Part shown: one piece after another, positions 58,740 through 64,000 of the stretch
Numbering within the stretch: the first letter of the stretch is position 1
Layout: every line of letters starts with the position of its first letter
Assembly (NCBI RefSeq): GCF_019801015.1
Contig: NZ_JAHVJZ010000001.1
Coordinates: 248,001-312,000 of the forward strand
Source: Marinobacter nauticus
Lineage (GTDB): Bacteria; Pseudomonadota; Gammaproteobacteria; Enterobacterales; Shewanellaceae
Length of the DNA: 64,000 nucleotides
Reading direction: 5' to 3'
Program-made: the position numbers and the translations under genes
Notes under the pieces: model-generated
Database searches by the model: none
Told to the model about the DNA's origin: nothing
Seen by the model: the letters and a program-made list of their open reading frames with translations, nothing else

Positions 58740-59714
58740 ATGTTGAAGCGGGCAATTGTAGCGGCGTTGATGACCGTCAGCGCCAATGCCATGGCAGTGG
58801 ACGCTAGTGGCTTCAGTGAATACGTCAGTCAGTTGAGACTGGAAGCGCAGGAGAAGGGCTACAGCGCCGCGACGCTGGATGCGGCTTTTGCTGACGTTAA
58901 GCTTTTTAAACGGGCGATCTCGGCGGATCGCAACCAGCCCGAGTTCAAGAAAACGCTCGACACCTATCTGCCTCAGGCGGTGCCGCAGTGGAAGGTGGAT
59001 AAGGCCCGAAAACTCTATAAAGAGCATCGAGAGTTGCTGGAAGAGATTGGCGAAGCCTATGGCGTGCAACCGCGCTTTATCGTGGCGCTGTGGGGCATTG
59101 AAACCAATTTCGGCAGCTACACCGGCAATTACCCGGTAGTAAGCACAACCGCATCCCTGGCCTACGAAGGGCGTCGCGAGGCCTTCTTTAAAGAACAGTT
59201 CTTTGCCGCTCTGGATATTCTGGAACAAGGCCACATCAGCGCCGATGCCATGCGCGGCTCCTGGGCCGGTGCCATGGGCCAGACCCAGTTTATGCCCACC
59301 TCCTTCCTCAGCTATGCCGTGGATTATGATCAGGATGGCCGCAAAGACATCTGGGGCACGCTGCCGGATGTGTTTGCCTCCGCCGCCAACTACCTGAAGA
59401 ACGTCGGCTGGCAGTATGACCAGACCTGGGCTCGGCAGGTGACACTGTCCCAACCCATTGCCGAGGAGTTGCAGGGCCTGAAGGTGAAAAAGACCCTGGC
59501 AGAGTGGCAGGAGCTGGGCGTTCGTCGCTTTGACGGGTCCAACTTGCCAGCCCGGGAGCTCGAAGCCTCGCTGGTGTTCCCTGATGATGCCGATGGCCGT
59601 GTTTACCTGGCGTACGCCAACTACGATGCGCTGATGCGCTGGAATCGCAGCCACTACTTTGCGGTGGCGGTGGGTTACCTCTCGGATCGCATCAAGTTCC
59701 CTGCCATCGACTGA
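58740..59714 (+). CDS. Lytic murein transglycosylase B-like protein
   Basis: 324-residue periplasmic enzyme with a signal peptide ending near residue 19 (ANAMAVD). The catalytic glutamate is in ALWGIETNFGSYTG. GSWAGAMGQTQFMP and the DQDGRKDIWG motif are diagnostic of the MltB family. It cleaves peptidoglycan glycan strands, forming 1,6-anhydro ends. There is no lipobox, so it is a soluble form. It is co-transcribed with ycgL. Confidence 0.92.
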   Translation: MLKRAIVAALMTVSANAMAVDASGFSEYVSQLRLEAQEKGYSAATLDAAFADVKLFKRAISADRNQPEFKKTLDTYLPQAVPQWKVDKARKLYKEHRELLEEIGEAYGVQPRFIVALWGIETNFGSYTGNYPVVSTTASLAYEGRREAFFKEQFFAALDILEQGHISADAMRGSWAGAMGQTQFMPTSFLSYAVDYDQDGRKDIWGTLPDVFASAANYLKNVGWQYDQTWARQVTLSQPIAEELQGLKVKKTLAEWQELGVRRFDGSNLPARELEASLVFPDDADGRVYLAYANYDALMRWNRSHYFAVAVGYLSDRIKFPAID

Positions 59715-59732
59715 GCTTTTTTGCTATGATGC

Positions 59733-59762
59733 GCGCCCCCGAAAACTCGGGGGCGCTGTTGT
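59733..59762 (+). terminator. Intrinsic terminator
   Basis: 10-bp stem GCGCCCCCGA / TCGGGGGCGC with an AAAC loop, followed by TGTTGTATT; it precedes ycgN. A TATGAT hexamer at 59725-59730 could be the ycgN -10 element. Confidence 0.75.
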
Positions 59763-59777
59763 ATTAGGGGAACGTGC

Positions 59778-60239
59778 ATGTCTGAGCAAACGCCGTTTTG
59801 GCAGAAACCACTGGAACAGATGACCGAACAGGAGTGGGAATCCCTCTGCGACGGTTGTGGCAAGTGCTGCCTGAATAAGCTGATTGATGACGACACCGAC
59901 GAGGTGTATTTCACCAATGTGGCCTGCCAGCTGCTGAATCACAAAAGCTGCCAGTGCAACAAGTATCCCACCCGATTCGACTACGTTCCGGACTGCTACA
60001 AGATCACCCCGGAAAACGTGGGTGAGCTGGACTGGCTGCCGCCGAGTTGTGCCTACAAGCGCCTCTACGAAGGCCGCGGGCTGCCCAGCTGGCATCCGCT
60101 GCTGACCGGCAGTGCGTCTGCCATGCACGCTGCCGGTATGTCCATCCGCAACAAAGTGCTGGATGAACGGGATGTGGGGACTGAAACTCAGATCCTGCTG
60201 GGCTGCATCGTGCATTGGCCAGCCAACGAGATCGATTAA
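59778..60239 (+). CDS. ycgN: YcgN/UPF0260 family cysteine-cluster protein
   Basis: 153-residue cytoplasmic protein of the YkgJ-type cysteine-cluster group. The cysteines are in [28 protein letters not shown] and CYKITPENV. They probably bind an iron-sulfur or zinc center. The function is unknown; the gene is generally near minCDE and ycgL. A terminator follows. Confidence 0.92.
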   Translation: MSEQTPFWQKPLEQMTEQEWESLCDGCGKCCLNKLIDDDTDEVYFTNVACQLLNHKSCQCNKYPTRFDYVPDCYKITPENVGELDWLPPSCAYKRLYEGRGLPSWHPLLTGSASAMHAAGMSIRNKVLDERDVGTETQILLGCIVHWPANEID

Positions 60240-60242
60240 GAG

Positions 60243-60268
60243 AAGGCGCCGCCAGGCGCCTTTTTTGT
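60243..60268 (+). terminator. Intrinsic terminator after ycgN
   Basis: AAGGCGCC-GCCA-GGCGCCTTTTTT. Confidence 0.9.
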
Positions 60269-60357
60269 GCCCGTTACTCAGTGATTTCCCGGTAAACTTG
60301 CCAGGTTCCGGCCAGTTGTGACAGTGTCGTTATGTGGTGATCAACGGAGATGAACCC

Positions 60358-60648
60358 ATGACCCGGACAAAAACCTATGAGCACGATGAAGCGGGCAACT
60401 GCATCCTGACCGTCAGCGCCGCCAGCCAGAATGGCGGTATGGCTCAGGTAGTGGGTGGCCACCTGTTCCGGCGCTACCTGGAAGGCGACCGCCACTTTAT
60501 CATCCGGTTGCCCGGCAACATCGGCCAGACCACCATGGAGGTGATCAGTGGCGCGCTGCTGGGCCTGAACGCCAATATCCGACTGGAAGGGGATGGGGCA
60601 GTGCGGGTCGAGGAGTACCTGCGCGAGGAGCATGGACATCAGCTTTAA
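60358..60648 (+). CDS. Small unknown cytoplasmic protein
   Basis: 96 residues (MTRTKTYEHDEAGN start) with no membrane segment or signal. The composition is ordinary and the sequence looks like a compact alpha/beta domain (HFIIRLPGNIGQTTMEVISG). GGAG lies upstream of ATG 60358. I do not recognise a family. It is preceded by the ycgN terminator, so it has its own promoter, and it may be followed by the membrane protein gene. Confidence 0.7.
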   Translation: MTRTKTYEHDEAGNCILTVSAASQNGGMAQVVGGHLFRRYLEGDRHFIIRLPGNIGQTTMEVISGALLGLNANIRLEGDGAVRVEEYLREEHGHQL

Positions 60649-60729
60649 CCGGAAGATGAGGTGATAGCTGGCCTGACTCAGGCCGCGCACTGGCTTAATG
60701 GAATACGATCCCTTGCGCAGGTGAACACG

Positions 60730-61089
60730 ATGAAGAGAGCGTTAAAACACGACATTCTGCTGATACCGTTGCTCTTCTTTATCGCTGTGCTTCTGCCAGT
60801 GTTCGCGTGGCATGGGGTGGGATCGCTGGACAGCGACATCGGTGAATGGTTTCAAAGAAGCGGCTCGCTGGTGGTGCTGTGCGCGGCAGTGCTGGAATAC
60901 CTGCTGTTTAAAATCACACTTTCTGCAACGCCGGCCAGCGGTGAACCCACTGGGCGCCGGCCTCATTACCGGGTGTCATCCACCTACCTCAAGTACATTC
61001 AGGCGCTGAAGTACGTGACCGCAATGGTTGCCATTATCGGCACGGTGATTTGGGGTTATGGTGACCTGATTTACCAGCACGCGCGTTAA
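60730..61089 (+). CDS. Small unknown membrane protein
   Basis: 119 residues with three probable membrane helices (about 9-26, 42-64 and 96-113). Its arginine- and lysine-rich loop lies between the last two. AGGTGA is eight bases before the ATG. There is no conserved motif that I know. It precedes a terminator shared with dsbB on the opposite strand. Confidence 0.65.
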   Translation: MKRALKHDILLIPLLFFIAVLLPVFAWHGVGSLDSDIGEWFQRSGSLVVLCAAVLEYLLFKITLSATPASGEPTGRRPHYRVSSTYLKYIQALKYVTAMVAIIGTVIWGYGDLIYQHAR

Positions 61090-61125
61090 CGTCCAGCGAC
61101 AACTCCCAGAGCGGGAAGCCAAAAG

Positions 61126-61150
61126 AAACGGCGCCATCAGGCGCCGTTTT
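61126..61150. terminator. Bidirectional terminator of dsbB and the small membrane protein gene
   Basis: AAACGGCGCC-ATCA-GGCGCCGTTTT. The 22-base core is repeated exactly at 61714-61738. Confidence 0.9.
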
Positions 61151-61165
61151 CAATTCCAGCAACGC

Positions 61166-61699
61166 TTATCGACGCTGGGTTACGCCCGCCAATAACACCA
61201 GTGCCGCGGCCGCGAGGTAGAGCGCAAAAGAGACCAGCGTCCATTGCGCCATGGTGACGCCCAGCCACTCCCAGGCTTTGTCGGTGCAGTCACCGGTAGG
61301 CTCAAACAGGGCCGGCATCCAGTGGTGAAGCGGTGCCCAGCTGGGGAAGTCCGGGATAAAGTCACAACTGGCGCCGAACAGACCAAAGCCCTCGGGCGGG
61401 GTGGACTGCTTGTCGATCAGTTGCCAGGCGATCTTCGCGCCCCAACCCGCGCCAACCAGCCAGCCTGCCCAGCCAACCAGACGGAACAGCGCGTTATTGG
61501 GTGCCACCGCAGCAACCAGGGCGCCCAGAGCAATGGCGCAAACCGCGACACGGATGTAGATGCACATAACGCAGGGGCCCAGATCCATCACGTACTGGAA
61601 CGCCAGCGCGGCGATCATCAGACCAAATGCGGTGAGGGAGAGCAGCGCCCAGGCGAATCGTTGACGGGGAAGTTGGGCGAGGGTTTTCAACATATCCAT
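61166..61699 (-). CDS. dsbB: Disulfide bond formation protein DsbB
   Basis: 177-residue inner-membrane oxidoreductase that reoxidises DsbA with quinone. The first cysteine pair is GPCVMCIYIR, and the second is in GASCDFIPDF and TGDCTDKAW. Four helices are visible. It lies downstream of nhaB on the same strand but is separated from it by a terminator. Confidence 0.96.
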   Translation of the reverse strand: MDMLKTLAQLPRQRFAWALLSLTAFGLMIAALAFQYVMDLGPCVMCIYIRVAVCAIALGALVAAVAPNNALFRLVGWAGWLVGAGWGAKIAWQLIDKQSTPPEGFGLFGASCDFIPDFPSWAPLHHWMPALFEPTGDCTDKAWEWLGVTMAQWTLVSFALYLAAAALVLLAGVTQRR

Positions 61700-61710
61700 T
61701 CCTTAGAAAT

Positions 61711-61740
61711 AAAAAACGGCGCCATCAGGCGCCGTTTTCA
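61711..61740 (-). terminator. Terminator between nhaB and dsbB
   Basis: Stem ACGGCGCC / GGCGCCGT with an ATCA loop, followed on the minus strand by a long T tract. The stem matches the hairpin downstream of dsbB. Confidence 0.9.
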
Positions 61741-61754
61741 GTGAAGGGGGGGTA

Positions 61755-63335
61755 TCAGTGGCCGGAGACCGCTGCGCCCGCTTCAGCAGAGTGATGCGTG
61801 ATCCACTGCAGGTTATACATCGCCTCGGTGGCATCAGACAAGACACCGAACTGAATCATGGCCAGACCCACCAGGGTCAGAACGATGGTGTAGGGCAGAG
61901 CCAGAATCACCATGCGGCCATAGGACAGGCGGATAAGCGGTGCCAGGGCAGAAGTCAGCAGGAACAGGAACGCGGCCTGGCCGTTCGGGGTGGCAACGGA
62001 CGGCAGGTTGGTACCGGTGTTGATGGCCACGGCCAGCATGTCGAACTGGTCGCGGGTGATCTGACCCTGCAGCAGCGCGGCTTTCACTTCGTTGATGTAC
62101 ACGGTGCCCACAAACACGTTGTCAGACACCATGGAAAGCGCCCCGTTTGCCAGGTAGAACATCACCGACTGGGTATTGCCCTCGAACTGCAGCACCCAGT
62201 GAATCACCGGATAGAACAGCTTCTGGTCGATGATCACACCGACAATGGCAAAGAAAACGGCCAGCAGCGCGGTAAAGGGCAGGGCCTCTTCAAACGCTTT
62301 GCCCAGGCTGTGTTCGTCGATGACACCGTTAAACGCTGTACAGAGGATGATGACGGACAGACCGATCAGACCCACCGCCGCGAGGTGCAGCGCCAGACCC
62401 ACGATCAGCCAAAGACCGACCAGCGCCTGAACGATCAGCTGCATCTTCTCTTTGTTGGTACGGTTTTCGTCTTCGTGGTTGGCGAAGTCCACCAGGATTT
62501 GGCGTACCGGCTCCGGCAGCGGTGCGCCGTAACCAAACCACTTCATCTTTTCCACCACGACACAGGTCAGCAGGCCAGCCACCAGAACCGGCAGGCTCAC
62601 CGGCGCCATGCGCAGGAAGAATTCACCGAAATCCCATCCGGCCTGAGCTGCGATGATCAGGTTCTGAGGTTCGCCCACCATGGTGCATACGCCACCCAGG
62701 GCAGTACCCACACCGGCGTGCATCATCAGGTTACGCAGGAACGCGCGGAAGTCTTCCAGGTCGTCTTTGGACAGCTGAATGCTTTCGTCGTCGTTGTGGT
62801 CGTGGCTTTGCTGGAAGTTCTTGCCGGAAGCCACTTTGTGGTAGATGGCGTAGAAACCGACGGCCACACTGATGACCACGGCGATGACGGTCAGCGCGTC
62901 AAGGAACGCGGACAGGAACGCCGCCGCCATACAGAACGCCACGGACACGACCGCTTTCGACTTAATCCGGGTGATCAGTTTGGTAAAGATGAAGAGCAAC
63001 AGCTGCTTCATAAAATAGATGCCCGCGACCATGAAGATCAGCAGCAGGATGACTTCCAGGTTGGCTTCAATTTCATGCAGCACCTGGTTGGGCGAGGTCA
63101 TGCCGATGGCGACGGCCTCAATGGCCAGCAGACCGCCTGGTTGCAGGGGGTAGCATTTGAGGGCCATGGCCAGGGTAAAGATAAACTCGACCACCAGCAG
63201 CCAGCCGGCGACGAAGGGGTCAAGCATAAAGACCAGGGGGTTAATCAACAAGAAGGCCAGGATGGCCGCCTTATACCACTTAGGGGCGCTGCCCAGAAAA
63301 TTCTGGAAGAATGCCTGTTGTAATGATACCGCCAT
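61755..63335 (-). CDS. nhaB: Sodium/proton antiporter NhaB
   Basis: 526-residue inner-membrane exchanger with about twelve helices. [40 protein letters not shown] and [20 protein letters not shown] are NhaB signatures. It expels sodium under alkaline and marine conditions. ATG 63335 is preceded by GAGGAAA. It is divergent from fadR, exactly as in E. coli. Confidence 0.97.
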   Translation of the reverse strand: MAVSLQQAFFQNFLGSAPKWYKAAILAFLLINPLVFMLDPFVAGWLLVVEFIFTLAMALKCYPLQPGGLLAIEAVAIGMTSPNQVLHEIEANLEVILLLIFMVAGIYFMKQLLLFIFTKLITRIKSKAVVSVAFCMAAAFLSAFLDALTVIAVVISVAVGFYAIYHKVASGKNFQQSHDHNDDESIQLSKDDLEDFRAFLRNLMMHAGVGTALGGVCTMVGEPQNLIIAAQAGWDFGEFFLRMAPVSLPVLVAGLLTCVVVEKMKWFGYGAPLPEPVRQILVDFANHEDENRTNKEKMQLIVQALVGLWLIVGLALHLAAVGLIGLSVIILCTAFNGVIDEHSLGKAFEEALPFTALLAVFFAIVGVIIDQKLFYPVIHWVLQFEGNTQSVMFYLANGALSMVSDNVFVGTVYINEVKAALLQGQITRDQFDMLAVAINTGTNLPSVATPNGQAAFLFLLTSALAPLIRLSYGRMVILALPYTIVLTLVGLAMIQFGVLSDATEAMYNLQWITHHSAEAGAAVSGH

Positions 63336-63549
63336 GATTTCCTCAGGGGCTGGGAGAGACTCACGAAGAGTCGATGTTATGATTTTAACGGCGGATTTTA
63401 ATGCGAATGCAGTCACAAAGTCACTGCATAAGAACATTTCCTCACCAGTGAATAACGCTATGTGACGAATTCGTGTGCAGTTGTTGTGGGTGCAGATTGT
63501 AGATGGGATACCATTTGGGGCGGCACTGACTTCCTATTTCACCCCCCTC

Positions 63550-63558
63550 TGGTATGAT
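63550..63558 (+). promoter_or_regulatory. Extended -10 promoter for fadR
   Basis: TG-G-TATGAT at 63550-63558, about 48 bases before the fadR start codon; the -35 region is weak, as expected for an extended -10 promoter. Confidence 0.45.
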
Positions 63559-63605
63559 CACCCGACAACTAGAAGCGATAACACGATTAACAGGCTGCCG
63601 TATCC

Positions 63606-64000
63606 ATGATTATTAAAGCTCAAAGCCCGGCTGGGTTTGCCGAAGAGTACATCGTCAAGTCCATATGGAATAACAAGTTCCCTCCGGGGTCCATCCTCCC
63701 AGCTGAGCGCGAACTGTCTGAGCTCATCGGCGTAACCCGCACCACGCTGCGGGAGGTGCTGCAACGTTTGGCTCGTGACGGTTGGCTGAGCATTCAGCAC
63801 GGTAAGCCGACCCGGGTCAACAACTTCTGGGAGACCTCTGGTCTGAACATCCTGGAAACCATTGCCCGTCTGGATCAGGATGGGGTGCCTGAGCTGATGG
63901 ACCAACTGTTGGCTGCCCGCACCAACATCAGCAGCATCTATCTGCGTTCTGCGGTACGTCATTGCCCTGACAAGGTTCTGGAGCTGGTGAAAGAAGCCGC
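63606..64000 (+). CDS. fadR: Fatty acid metabolism regulator FadR (partial)
   Basis: First 131 residues of a GntR-family repressor/activator. [19 protein letters not shown] and the helix-turn-helix [20 protein letters not shown] are almost identical to E. coli FadR, followed by the start of the acyl-CoA-binding domain. It represses fad genes and activates fab genes when acyl-CoA is absent. The gene runs off the right edge. Confidence 0.97.
   Translation, partial: MIIKAQSPAGFAEEYIVKSIWNNKFPPGSILPAERELSELIGVTRTTLREVLQRLARDGWLSIQHGKPTRVNNFWETSGLNILETIARLDQDGVPELMDQLLAARTNISSIYLRSAVRHCPDKVLELVKEA

Noticed and set aside
61758-63323. 521-codon open frame opposite nhaB
   Set aside because: Gln/His/Arg-rich translation lacking any fold, antisense to nhaB.
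63336-63605. FadR operator in the nhaB/fadR region
   Set aside because: No sequence close enough to the AACTGGTC-N-GACCAGTT consensus; the AGTCAC direct repeat near 63410 is too short to interpret.

Overview
The window is a stretch of chromosome from a marine-type gammaproteobacterium, most likely Ferrimonas or a near relative of Shewanella. The evidence is the very Escherichia-like FadR N-terminus, the nhaB/fadR divergence, the minCDE-ycgL-ycgN neighbourhood, the nine-gene his operon with a HisL attenuator, and above all a SirA/MccA-type octaheme sulfite reductase cluster of the kind known from Shewanella. Base composition looks fairly uniform and GC-rich, coding density is high, and I see no insertion sequence, prophage, CRISPR array, rRNA or tRNA. 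The genus is an inference from gene content.

Positions 1-12749 hold a respiratory module. A CcmF-type heme lyase (cut by the left edge) is divergent from sirA, an octaheme cytochrome with seven CXXCH sites and one CX15CH site. Behind sirA come a periplasmic rhodanese-like protein, an FKBP prolyl isomerase, a CcmI/NrfG-like TPR protein, an NrfC-like ferredoxin and an NrfD-like quinol-oxidising membrane subunit. A nosLDFY set follows without nosZ, which fits copper delivery to the heme-copper site described for MccA. Next are a HemG-type flavodoxin protein, a b-type membrane protein, a cytochrome b562-like lipoprotein and a second FKBP protein.

Positions 12750-31509 are accessory. There is a 0.9-kb non-coding stretch with an isolated terminator, a solitary HNH endonuclease, and a cation efflux gene divergent from a MerR regulator with a textbook 19-bp-spacer operator. 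Then come katG, an alkylsulfatase, two MscS-type channels, two chemotaxis receptors (one with a NIT-like sensor), a KefG-KefC pair, an ABM-domain protein and an acyltransferase-3 protein.

Positions 31616-46654 contain a PIG3-type quinone reductase, pheS-pheT-ihfA, a divergent pair of paralogous secreted proteins of unknown function, a PepT-like M20 peptidase, and the complete hisGDCBHAFI operon on the minus strand. The his operon is preceded by a 17-residue leader peptide with five consecutive histidines and an attenuator.

Positions 46823-64000 hold yoaA, tsaB, a secreted methyltransferase-like protein, an alpha/beta hydrolase, two fadD paralogues flanking rnd (the second with a PsrA-like operator), minCDE, ycgL, mltB-like, ycgN, two small unknown genes, dsbB, nhaB and the start of fadR (cut by the right edge). 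Strong intrinsic terminators separate most of these units. The best candidates for new biology are the divergent secreted paralogue pair at 36.5-38.2 kb, the extended sulfite-reductase accessory set, the signal-peptide-bearing methyltransferase at 50.0 kb, and a candidate small RNA between tandem minus-strand terminators at 29.7-29.9 kb.
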